Both the position numbers and the translations under genes were made by a program. The notes below the pieces were generated by a model, which saw only the letters and a list, made by a program, of their open reading frames with translations, searched no databases and had not been told where the DNA came from. From assembly GCA_017551465.1 (NCBI GenBank), contig JAFZLN010000115.1:1-6425 (forward strand): a stretch of DNA of 6,425 nt, written 5' to 3'. The stretch comes from Bacilli bacterium. Its GTDB lineage: Bacteria > Bacillota_I > Bacilli_A > RFN20 > CAG-826. Shown in pieces: positions 1 to 6,171 of the stretch (position 1 is the stretch's first letter; the number at the start of each line of letters is the position of its first letter).

Positions 1-291
1 ATTGTTGCTGCTTTCTGTGCCGCTTTATATTCTGAAATCTTAGCTTTAGTGAAGAAAGAACCATCTGTTTTATATCGCTATCCATCCATTGTTCCTCTTA
101 TTCCTGGTGACTTATTCTTCTATGTCGCAGCTGGTATTATCTGGGGTAATACTGAGTTAATAGCGACGTATGGTCCAACATTAGGTCTAGTTCTCATTGG
201 CATTTCTTTAGGCTTCGTTTTATGCTCTACAATCGTTCACTATATTAGAAAATTCAAATTCCTTAGGAATTCCAATGATGAAGCAAAATAA
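1..291 (+). CDS. ThrE_2/YjjB-type threonine/serine exporter subunit, 5'-truncated by window
   Basis: The frame is open from the first base, so the gene begins outside the window and the GTG at 49 is internal. The visible part is the last 96 residues of an integral membrane protein. Visible residues 1-16 are the end of one hydrophobic segment, about 28-48 form a second and about 58-82 a third, followed by a short basic, polar tail. The second segment carries PLIPGD (32-37), which matches the conserved Pro-x-x-Pro-Gly stretch of the ThrE_2 (DUF3815, YjjB) family. Members usually have about 150 residues and act with a ThrE_1 (YjjP-like) partner to export threonine or serine across the cytoplasmic membrane. 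The partner would be expected just upstream, out of view. The last 17 bases overlap the next gene, indicating co-transcription and probably translational coupling. Family assignment is fairly secure; the substrate is inferred from the family. Confidence 0.8.
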   Translation: MVAAFCAALYSEILALVKKEPSVLYRYPSIVPLIPGDLFFYVAAGIIWGNTELIATYGPTLGLVLIGISLGFVLCSTIVHYIRKFKFLRNSNDEAK

Positions 292-673
292 ACTTGTCTT
301 GGCGGTCAACGGCACCTTAATGCGTGGCCTAGAGCTTGAGGGTAATCTAAAACAAGCAGGAGCGCTTTTTATTAAAGAAAGCAAAACTGAAGAATCTTAT
401 CGTCTATTTAGCATCAACGATCGTTACCCAGCGATGATAAAAGTCGCTAGTGGTGGTAATACCGTTGATGTTGAACTATATGAAATTAGTGAAGAAGGTC
501 TTCAAGACGTCCTCTCTAAAGAGCCACCTGGCTTAACCATTAAAGAAATTACCTTAATTGATGGTAGTTTGGTCCAAGGTGTTGTGGGCTTAGAAGAAAT
601 CACTAAAGGTCAAAAAGAAATCACCGAATACGGTGGTTGGAGAAACTATCTCGCTAATAGAAAAATTGATTAA
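275..673 (+). CDS. Stand-alone allophanate hydrolase C-terminal-domain-like protein (gamma-glutamylcyclotransferase-like fold)
   Basis: This 132-residue soluble protein resembles the C-terminal domain of allophanate hydrolase (AtzF/DUR1,2 type) along its whole length. It has an N-terminal strand with VNGTLMRG (11-18), a central YRLFSINDRYPAM-like stretch (42-54), GGNTVDVELYEI (60-71), the EPPGL turn (83-87) and the diagnostic C-terminal TEYGGWRNYLA (117-127). In allophanate hydrolase that domain decarboxylates the intermediate left by the amidase domain, but no amidase domain is present here. VNGTLMRG also resembles the YGTL-x-x-G loop of gamma-glutamylcyclotransferases, with Asn replacing Tyr, and Glu83 is a possible acid/base residue; both points are inference. 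No signal peptide or membrane segment is seen. AGGA at 265-268 lies 6 bases before ATG 275 and 9 before ATG 278, so either start is possible. The gene overlaps the exporter upstream and lies 2 bases from the next gene. The actual substrate is unknown. Confidence 0.78.
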   Translation: MMKQNKLVLAVNGTLMRGLELEGNLKQAGALFIKESKTEESYRLFSINDRYPAMIKVASGGNTVDVELYEISEEGLQDVLSKEPPGLTIKEITLIDGSLVQGVVGLEEITKGQKEITEYGGWRNYLANRKID

Positions 674-675
674 TT

Positions 676-1800
676 ATGTTTAAAAAACTACGCGCCATCA
701 TTTTCAAATCACTAGTTATTGTTATCTTGGTTTTAGCAATAGTTTTAATTGCGGTTCTTAAGAAGAACCCTGATACCGCTGAAGCGATGACAAGAGGTTT
801 CTCAAGAGGCTATATTCAAGTTGCTAGTACAATCTCTGGATTAGTACCTTTCTTATCCTTTACGGAACTTATGGCGGTAATCTTTTTTATCGTCATTGTG
901 GTGCTCTTAGTTTTAATCATCAGAGACTTAGTAAAAATCCGCCCTTTGAAAGCGGTTAGTAAGCTACTAACAATTCCTGTCATGATTCTTACTGTTGCGA
1001 CTATGTATTCTTTATCTTGCGAAATGGCCTATAACCGTAAAGAAATGCCACTTCCATATTATGAATCAGAAGTTGATAGAACTGAGTTTGTTGATATTTA
1101 TAACTATTTTGCGGATGACCTTAACTACTGTGTTACACAATTAGAGTTTAACGAAGACGGTGATGTTAAAGGCTATGACCTAAACGAAACAACAAAGTTA
1201 GTTAAAGAAGCCTATGCGATAGTGACTGATGATTATTTCGCTAGTTACTTTGGTGCGGTAAAACCAATGCTATCTTCATTCGTGTATCTTGAATTCCAAA
1301 TCACTGGTGTTTCTTTCAATACTTTTGGTGAGGCTAATATCAACACCATGAACACTAAGGTAAATTATCCAATAACCATCGCTCATGAACTCGCTCACAC
1401 CAAAGGTGTCATGCGAGAAGATGATGCTAATAAACTAGCGTTCTATGTTTGCTTAAATAGTGATAACCCATTCTTAAGATATTCCGCATACACAAGTTAC
1501 TTCTATCAAATGCGTTCAATGGTGAGTTCTTCTTATTTAACTGAAAGTGAAAGAGAAAATCTCCATCCATTAGACCCTGCTTATAATAAAACCCAAAGTT
1601 ACGTCTATAATTTCTGGAAAAAGCATAATTTGTTAGAAGATATTGGTAATTGGTTTAACAACTTATATATCAAATCAAGTGGTGTTCCAGAAGGCACCAG
1701 TTCATATAGTGGTGGTACTGAACATGAATTTGATCCAACCACTAATAAACTAAAACCATCCCTATATCAAAAGCTATATTTTGAAAAGTACTATCGATAA
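676..1800 (+). CDS. DUF3810-family membrane zinc metallopeptidase-like protein
   Basis: The protein has 374 residues. Three hydrophobic segments (about 9-28, 64-83 and 96-115) anchor it in the membrane, and a large polar domain of roughly 255 residues follows. That domain carries HELAH at 237-241 and then TKGVMREDDAN (242-252), the zincin arrangement of the DUF3810 family. His237 and His241 would bind zinc, Glu238 would be the general base, and Glu248 is the likely third ligand. From memory the family usually has E-D-E-A-N here, so Asp250 would replace the second acidic residue. Two GC-poor, Ser/Gly-rich stretches near the C-terminus (about 337-347) look like flexible linkers. No peptidase substrate is established for the family as far as I know. 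The start is 2 bases after the previous stop with no Shine-Dalgarno, so translation is probably coupled. TAA is followed directly by TAG. The family call is fairly sure; proteolytic activity is inferred from the motif. Confidence 0.8.
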   Translation: MFKKLRAIIFKSLVIVILVLAIVLIAVLKKNPDTAEAMTRGFSRGYIQVASTISGLVPFLSFTELMAVIFFIVIVVLLVLIIRDLVKIRPLKAVSKLLTIPVMILTVATMYSLSCEMAYNRKEMPLPYYESEVDRTEFVDIYNYFADDLNYCVTQLEFNEDGDVKGYDLNETTKLVKEAYAIVTDDYFASYFGAVKPMLSSFVYLEFQITGVSFNTFGEANINTMNTKVNYPITIAHELAHTKGVMREDDANKLAFYVCLNSDNPFLRYSAYTSYFYQMRSMVSSSYLTESERENLHPLDPAYNKTQSYVYNFWKKHNLLEDIGNWFNNLYIKSSGVPEGTSSYSGGTEHEFDPTTNKLKPSLYQKLYFEKYYR

Positions 1801-1810
1801 TAGTGCTTTT
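1784..1810 (+). terminator. Hairpin terminator of the left operon, holding the DUF3810 stop codon
   Basis: Bases 1784-1794 pair with 1800-1810 to form an 11-bp stem with one G-U pair (1789/1805) and a 5-base loop (1795-1799). The 5' arm starts with four A and the 3' arm ends in TTTT followed by GATT, as in AT-rich bidirectional-looking terminators. The stem is mostly A-T and the T run is short, so it may be only partly efficient. The TAA stop spans the loop and the first base of the 3' arm. Confidence 0.55.
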
Positions 1811-1812
1811 GA

Positions 1813-1842
1813 TTAGGAACAAAGACTAAAAAAAGTTAAAAT
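1813..1842 (+). promoter_or_regulatory. Candidate sigma-A promoter for the DUF3737 operon, possibly leaderless
   Basis: TAAAAT at 1837-1842 matches the -10 consensus at 5 of 6 positions. TTAGGA at 1813-1818 is a poor -35 (3 of 6) with an 18-base spacer. A start site about 7 bases beyond the -10 would fall on or next to the ATG at 1849, giving an mRNA with almost no leader. In agreement, there is no Shine-Dalgarno in the 25 bases before the ATG. The placement just after a terminator-like hairpin supports a new transcription unit here. Confidence 0.4.
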
Positions 1843-1848
1843 ACAACC

Positions 1849-2697
1849 ATGAAAAAAGAACCACTCATCATCAAGGATCAAAGCTTTACTGGCGAAAGAG
1901 CACTCTTTAATACACACAACGCGTATATAGAGAACTGCTTATTTCATGATGGTGAATCCCCTTTGAAAGAAAGTTCTGATTTAAAACTAAATAAAGTCAC
2001 TTTCCAATGGAAGTATCCTCTTTGGTACGTTAATAACGCCGTTGTTAACGATTCTAGGCTCCTAGAAAGCGCAAGAAGTGGCATATGGTATACAAACCAC
2101 CTCTTTATGGAAAACTGCCTTATCGAGGCTCCTAAGACCTTTAGAAGGGCAAGTGATATCACATTAGCGAACTGTCAATTGCCAAATGCGGCGGAAACAT
2201 TCTGGAAATGTAAAGATATCAAACTCAAAGATGCCACTGTTAAGGGCGACTACTTTGGTATGAATAGTGAAAACATTGAAGTGGATAATCTCACCCTTGA
2301 AGGTAACTATCTTTTCGATGGGGGCAAAAACATCGTCATCAAGAATTCTATTCTTAATAGTAAGGATTCTTTCTGGAATGTGGAGAATGCGACAGTTATT
2401 AACTGCAAAATCGATGGTGAATATTTGGGCTGGAATAGTAAGAATCTCACATTCATCGACTGCGAAATCTCTTCCTTGCAAGGACTTTGTTATATCAAAG
2501 GTCTTAAGATGGTGAACTGCAAGTTACTTGATACATCTTTATGTTTTGAATACTGTGAAGATATTGATGCAGATATCGTTGACACGATTGAGTCAATTAA
2601 AAACCCATCCAGTGGTGTGATTAAATGTAAAGGCTACAAAGAATTAATCGTTGATGAAAACAAACGCGGTGAAGCCAAAATCATCGTTAAGAAATAA
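1849..2697 (+). CDS. DUF3737-family right-handed beta-helix protein
   Basis: This 282-residue protein matches the DUF3737 family over its full length. The matches include the opening SFTGERALFNTHN-like segment (12-24), SPLKESSDLK (37-46), YPLWYVNN (56-63), the SGIWYTNHL region (77-85), GEYLGWNSKNLTF (190-202) and SIKNPSSG (249-256). It is built from eleven coils, each with a strand of the form hydrophobic-x-hydrophobic-x-N/D-small-x-hydrophobic. The inward-facing small residues fall at 30, 50, 69, 90, 109, 129, 148, 167, 186, 205 and 224, a spacing of 19-21. That is the ladder of a parallel beta-helix as in pectate-lyase-like proteins. Many ladder positions are Cys. No signal peptide is seen, so it is probably cytoplasmic. 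The molecular function is unknown; polysaccharide catalysis should not be assumed. It heads an operon whose next start lies 1 base after its stop. Antisense open frames inside it are shadows of the repetitive coding sequence. Confidence 0.88.
   Translation: MKKEPLIIKDQSFTGERALFNTHNAYIENCLFHDGESPLKESSDLKLNKVTFQWKYPLWYVNNAVVNDSRLLESARSGIWYTNHLFMENCLIEAPKTFRRASDITLANCQLPNAAETFWKCKDIKLKDATVKGDYFGMNSENIEVDNLTLEGNYLFDGGKNIVIKNSILNSKDSFWNVENATVINCKIDGEYLGWNSKNLTFIDCEISSLQGLCYIKGLKMVNCKLLDTSLCFEYCEDIDADIVDTIESIKNPSSGVIKCKGYKELIVDENKRGEAKIIVKK
1921..2526 (+). repeat. Protein-level tandem repeat: eleven beta-helix coils in the DUF3737 protein
   Basis: Translated residues about 25-226 are eleven degenerate repeats of 19-21 residues. 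Each contains a short strand ending in N/D followed by Cys, Ser, Ala, Val or Leu and then x-hydrophobic, for example YIENCLF, LFMENCLI, ATVINCKI, LTFIDCEI and LKMVNCKL. The DNA itself is not obviously repetitive, so the repeat is ancient and conserved at the protein level. Confidence 0.8.
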
Positions 2698-2698
2698 T

Positions 2699-3844
2699 AT
2701 GAAATATAATTTTGACAAATTAAGTGAAAGAAGACATACCCATTCTGAAAAATGGAATGTGAAAGATAATGAACTACCAATGTGGGTCGCTGATATGGAC
2801 TTCATGGTTATGCCTGAAATCCAAGAAGCAGTAAAAAAAGTGGCGACTAATGGTAGCTATGGTTATTCATTCCCAACAGAAGAGTTTTTTAAAGCTTACC
2901 AAAACTGGTGGAAGTCCCGTCATGATATTGAAATCGATACCAAATCAATGATTTACGTGACTGGTGTTGTTTCGGCGTTAGATTCCTTAGTAAGAACCTT
3001 AACTAACGCACAAGATAACGTCATGATTCTTTCTCCTGTCTATAACAACTTCTTTACGGTTGTGACGAGCAACAATAGAAATCTAATTGTTTCTGATTTG
3101 ATTTATCAAAATGATAATTTCTATATCGATTATCAAGATGTTGAAGAAAAGATTAAAAAGCACAACGTTAAGCTCTTTATCTTCTGCAATCCTCATAACC
3201 CAATTGGTAAGATTTGGAGTAAAGAAGATATCACAAAACTATATAACATCTTAGCTAAATATCATGTTCAAATGATATCTGATGAAATTCACTGCGACAT
3301 CGTTGATCCAGGATATAAATACGTTCCTGCGATGAGTATTTCTAAAGATATCATTACCTGTATTGCCCCTTCTAAGGTCTTTAATTTAGCGGGCTTACAC
3401 AGCGCTCTTACGGTAGTTAATAATCCTGAACTTAAAAACAAAGTGGAAGCCGCTTTCTATCACGATGATATTGGTGAGGCTAGTTACTTCGCTGTTCCAG
3501 CGGTTATTGCCGCTTATACGTATGGGGCTGAGTATGTTGATGAGCTCAACCAATACTTATTAATTAATAAGGAATATGTAAAGAATTATCTAAAAGATAA
3601 TCTTCCACATGTTAAATATGTCTCTGGCCATGCTACATATCTATTATGGCTTGATATCTCACACTATGGTTTACCAAGTGATGTATTTGCTAAAGAGCTT
3701 AGAGAACAAACAGGATTATTCATAAATGATGGCCTTCACTATGGTAAAAATGGTGGAGCGTTTATTAGGATAAATATTGCCACTAGCTTAGATAATGTTA
3801 AAGATGGCATGTCCCGTCTTAATCAATTCTTGAAAGGAAAATAA
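2699..3844 (+). CDS. MalY/PatB-family PLP-dependent C-S lyase / aminotransferase
   Basis: This 381-residue fold-type I PLP enzyme of the MalY/PatB subfamily has the usual family length. Known members cleave cystathionine or cysteine (cystathionine beta-lyase, cysteine desulfhydrase activity) to pyruvate, ammonia and a thiol or sulfide. Motifs in order are MWVADMDF (28-35), NPHNPIG (164-170, with Asn167 near the cofactor ring), SDEIHCD (194-200, with Asp195 pairing to the pyridine nitrogen), SKVFNLAGL (225-233, with Lys226 as the Schiff-base lysine) and IRIN with Arg357 for the substrate carboxylate. After Arg357 the sequence reads INIATS, where many MalY proteins have a G-C-P-R segment. The ATG at 2699 is chosen because MKYNFDKL...RR is the normal N-terminus of the family. 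The in-frame ATG at 2651 would add 16 odd residues inside the previous gene. It starts 1 base after the DUF3737 stop, so translation is probably coupled. Substrate remains uncertain. Confidence 0.9.
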   Translation: MKYNFDKLSERRHTHSEKWNVKDNELPMWVADMDFMVMPEIQEAVKKVATNGSYGYSFPTEEFFKAYQNWWKSRHDIEIDTKSMIYVTGVVSALDSLVRTLTNAQDNVMILSPVYNNFFTVVTSNNRNLIVSDLIYQNDNFYIDYQDVEEKIKKHNVKLFIFCNPHNPIGKIWSKEDITKLYNILAKYHVQMISDEIHCDIVDPGYKYVPAMSISKDIITCIAPSKVFNLAGLHSALTVVNNPELKNKVEAAFYHDDIGEASYFAVPAVIAAYTYGAEYVDELNQYLLINKEYVKNYLKDNLPHVKYVSGHATYLLWLDISHYGLPSDVFAKELREQTGLFINDGLHYGKNGGAFIRINIATSLDNVKDGMSRLNQFLKGK

Positions 3845-3847
3845 TAT

Positions 3848-4414
3848 ATGCGCAAAGACTTTGGACCACAAACATGGATGTATCCAATGCCAGTATTAAT
3901 TATTGGCACTTATAATGAAAACGGTGAGCCTAACGCTATGAACGCTGCTTGGGGTGGTGTCTATGACTACAATCAAATCATGATTTGTTTATCTTCACAC
4001 CAAACCACTGATAACATCAGACTCAAAAGAGAAATGACAGTGAGCTTTGCGACCGAAGAAACAATCACCGCGAGTGACTATGTCGGTATCGTTAGCCAAA
4101 AGAAAGAAAAAGATAAGATTGCTAAAAGCGGTCTTAAATATGAAAAGTCCAAACACGTTGACGCTCCAATATTTACTGATTATCCATTAACTCTTGAATG
4201 TCAAGTCGTTGATATTATTAACGAAGGTGAAGGCGGTGGTAACATCATTGCTAAAATCGTTAACGTTTCCGTTGATGAAAGTGTCCTTGATAAAGAAGGC
4301 AATGTCGATCCAAAGAAGATTAACTTCGTAGCCTTTGACCCAATCAAAGCTGAGTATCGTAAAATTGGCGAGACAGTCGCCTTAGCCTTTAGAGAAGGAA
4401 TGAAGCTTAAATAA
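3848..4414 (+). CDS. Flavin reductase-family protein (FMN-binding split barrel)
   Basis: This soluble protein of 188 residues fits the Flavin_Reduct-type FMN-binding split-barrel family. Recognisable parts are the N-terminal PMPVLIIGTYNENGEPNAMNAAWGG (13-37), in which the strand, G-x-P-N-A and A-A-W surround the FMN phosphate. After it come SSHQTTDNI (49-57), FATEE (67-71) and the C-terminal EYRKIGETVALAFREG (169-184) typical of these short reductases. Members bind FMN and reduce flavin with NAD(P)H or use it in small redox reactions; the physiological partner is not given by sequence. AAAGGA at 3833-3838 lies 9 bases before the ATG, a good ribosome binding site. It is the last gene of the operon, 3 bases after the lyase, and is followed at once by a terminator. 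Pairing with a C-S lyase suggests thiol or sulfur metabolism, but that is inference. Confidence 0.88.
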   Translation: MRKDFGPQTWMYPMPVLIIGTYNENGEPNAMNAAWGGVYDYNQIMICLSSHQTTDNIRLKREMTVSFATEETITASDYVGIVSQKKEKDKIAKSGLKYEKSKHVDAPIFTDYPLTLECQVVDIINEGEGGGNIIAKIVNVSVDESVLDKEGNVDPKKINFVAFDPIKAEYRKIGETVALAFREGMKLK

Positions 4415-4416
4415 TG

Positions 4417-4447
4417 AAAAAAGAACCCAAAGGGTTCTATTTTCTTT
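4417..4447. terminator. Bidirectional rho-independent terminator between the flavin reductase gene and recN
   Basis: AGAACCC (4422-4428) pairs perfectly with GGGTTCT (4432-4438) around a 3-base AAA loop. On the + strand the stem is followed by ATTTTCTTT. On the - strand it is followed by TTTTT (complement of 4417-4421). It therefore can stop both converging operons. The recN stop codon TAG (4439-4437) overlaps the stem, so the two genes share almost no intergenic DNA (22 bases). Confidence 0.85.
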
Positions 4448-6113
4448 CCATTACCATTTCTTTAGCGTACTCTAACTGTTTATCAGTCACCTTGCCAGAA
4501 GAAATAAGAGAGGCAATTTCATATATCTTTTCATCAAGAGATAATTCTTTAATCGTGGTGTAGGTACGATTATTAACTACCTTCTTAGCTATTCTGATGT
4601 GGTGGTCAGATAAGCTTGCCACTTGTGGTAAGTGAGTAATGGTAATAACTTGATGAGAATAAGCGAGTTCTTTAATCTTTTTAGCGACCTTACTAGCGAC
4701 ATCTCCACTGATACCTGTATCAATTTCATCAAAGATAATAGTGCCAATCTTCTGTGCTTTAACGTAAAGAAGTTTAATCGCTAACATAATACGGCTAAGT
4801 TCGCCACCAGAAACAACTTTCGCAAGTGGCTTTAAGCCTTCACCGATATTGGTTTCGATAAAGAATTCAATCGTGTCGATACCTGTTTCATTGAAGATAG
4901 AGATATCTAAGCCTTCATCCTTTTCCTTACCATTAACTGCGACATTAAAGCGACATGTAAGCGCTAATTCGGAAAGAGTCTTCTCTAAGTCTTTTGTAAT
5001 ACTTAAACCGATATCTTCTCTGACTTTATGTAAGTCCATTGCGCGGACATATGCTTCATCATATGCAGCTTGGAGTTTATCTTTTTCTTCTTTAAGAAGA
5101 ATAGAGTAGTCTTCTTTATATTTTAATAGCTCATTTAGTTCATCTTCATACGCTCTTAACTCATCAAATGTCTTATTGTACTTTTTCTTTAAGGCATTAA
5201 TGGCATGACTTCTTTCAATTAAAGCATCGAGATGCTCTGGATCATAGTTAAGATAGCTTGCTTTCTTTTTAATTTCTTCAAACATATCTTCAAGCTCATA
5301 GTAAGCGTTATTGAGTCTTTCGATATAATCCTGATATTCATTTTGATATTCAGATAACTTGCTGACATTTTCCTTAATGGTGTAGATGTTGTTTAAAGCA
5401 TCTCCATCCATAAGTTCCTTGCTTTCCATAAGTAAGGAATAAATCTTGTCATAGTTTTCTAATAAAGAGATTTCGGAATTGATTTCCTCTTCTTCATTCT
5501 CTTTCAACGAAAGAGCTTTAATCTCATTATATGCATATTCATAGTCTTCCTGATTACGATTAAATTCATCAATACGTTTAACTAAAGCATTATAAGAATT
5601 AGCCTGCTCTTTTAAAGCAGCATAACTAGTCAAATACTTATCAAGGTATTGATTAATTAAGCGTGAATTAAAGCCATCAACCATGGCTAAATAGTTCTCG
5701 TTGTTGAATAGCTTAACCATATCAAATTGCTGATGAATGTCCGCGATTAATGACATGATGTACTTAAGTTCATTCAAAGTAATTGTGCTGTCATTGATTT
5801 TTACGACGTTTTTACTTGCAGAGATAGTTCTTTTAATCTCAATAAGTCCATCTTTTTCAGGAACTCCTGCTTTATCTAAAGCTGCGCGTAAAAGTGGTGT
5901 GTTATTATCAAAAACACCTTGGACAATGGCCTTTTCTTCGCCTTGTCTGATCATTTCAGAGGCAGCTCTTTCACCTAAAAGAAGGCCAATACAGTCGATG
6001 ATTAAACTCTTACCAGCGCCGGTTTCACCAGTTAAGACAGTCAAACCATCTTTAAAATCGATTTCGATATCCTCGATAATGGCAAAATTTTGTACCTTTA
6101 ATTTTATTAACAT
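4437..6113 (-). CDS. recN: DNA repair protein RecN, SMC-like ATPase
   Basis: The 558-residue length is normal for RecN, which is recruited early to DNA double-strand breaks and helps tether or align ends for RecA-dependent repair. The N-terminal MLIKLKVQNFAIIEDIEIDF is typical and fixes the start. Walker A GETGAGKS is at 29-36. A charged helical section, about 150-370, is the coiled coil of SMC-like proteins. The C-terminal head has the ABC signature SGGELSR (435-441), Walker B IIFDE with Asp462-Glu463, and the ITHLPQVA switch with His494. The region usually reading D-I-H-G-Q-H-E is here DIHQQFD (125-131). There is no clear Shine-Dalgarno before the ATG. The gene is monocistronic in this window, with its own promoter upstream and a shared terminator. 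It is not flanked by the argR or xseB-ispA-tlyA neighbours often seen in Firmicutes, at least not on the visible side. No LexA-type operator was recognised. Confidence 0.96.
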   Translation of the reverse strand: MLIKLKVQNFAIIEDIEIDFKDGLTVLTGETGAGKSLIIDCIGLLLGERAASEMIRQGEEKAIVQGVFDNNTPLLRAALDKAGVPEKDGLIEIKRTISASKNVVKINDSTITLNELKYIMSLIADIHQQFDMVKLFNNENYLAMVDGFNSRLINQYLDKYLTSYAALKEQANSYNALVKRIDEFNRNQEDYEYAYNEIKALSLKENEEEEINSEISLLENYDKIYSLLMESKELMDGDALNNIYTIKENVSKLSEYQNEYQDYIERLNNAYYELEDMFEEIKKKASYLNYDPEHLDALIERSHAINALKKKYNKTFDELRAYEDELNELLKYKEDYSILLKEEKDKLQAAYDEAYVRAMDLHKVREDIGLSITKDLEKTLSELALTCRFNVAVNGKEKDEGLDISIFNETGIDTIEFFIETNIGEGLKPLAKVVSGGELSRIMLAIKLLYVKAQKIGTIIFDEIDTGISGDVASKVAKKIKELAYSHQVITITHLPQVASLSDHHIRIAKKVVNNRTYTTIKELSLDEKIYEIASLISSGKVTDKQLEYAKEMVMERK

Positions 6114-6141
6114 GATTATATGATAACCAATTAATTGAGAA

Positions 6142-6171
6142 ATGATACATTTAATTTTGTTAATGTTTCAA
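6142..6171 (-). promoter_or_regulatory. Candidate sigma-A promoter for recN
   Basis: On the - strand TTGAAA (6171-6166, 5 of 6 to the -35 consensus) is followed after 18 bases by TATCAT (6147-6142, 5 of 6 to the -10). Transcription would begin near 6135 and give a leader of about 20 bases. A perfect TATAAT at 6120-6115 is too close to the ATG to serve this gene. The -35 lies inside the left arm of an 8-bp inverted repeat. Confidence 0.6.

Noticed and set aside
49..291. GTG at 49 as the start of an 80-residue protein
   Set aside because: The frame is open to base 1 and residues before the GTG continue the membrane segment of the ThrE_2 family, so the gene is simply cut by the window.
1944..2515. 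Open frames on the - strand and in another + frame within the DUF3737 gene
   Set aside because: They have no ribosome sites and no recognisable domains, and they lie wholly within a well-supported gene with repetitive coding sequence.
2651..2698. Upstream ATG giving the lyase 16 extra residues
   Set aside because: The extension lies inside the DUF3737 gene and does not look like the family, while MKYNFDKL from 2699 is the normal N-terminus.
4849..5109. + strand open frame antisense to recN, and a similar one at 5737-6123
   Set aside because: Both are shadows of recN with no family resemblance and no plausible start signals.
6115..6120. Perfect TATAAT on the - strand as the recN -10 box
   Set aside because: It would start transcription inside recN, past the ATG, and no -35 lies at the right distance; the 6171-6142 promoter fits better.
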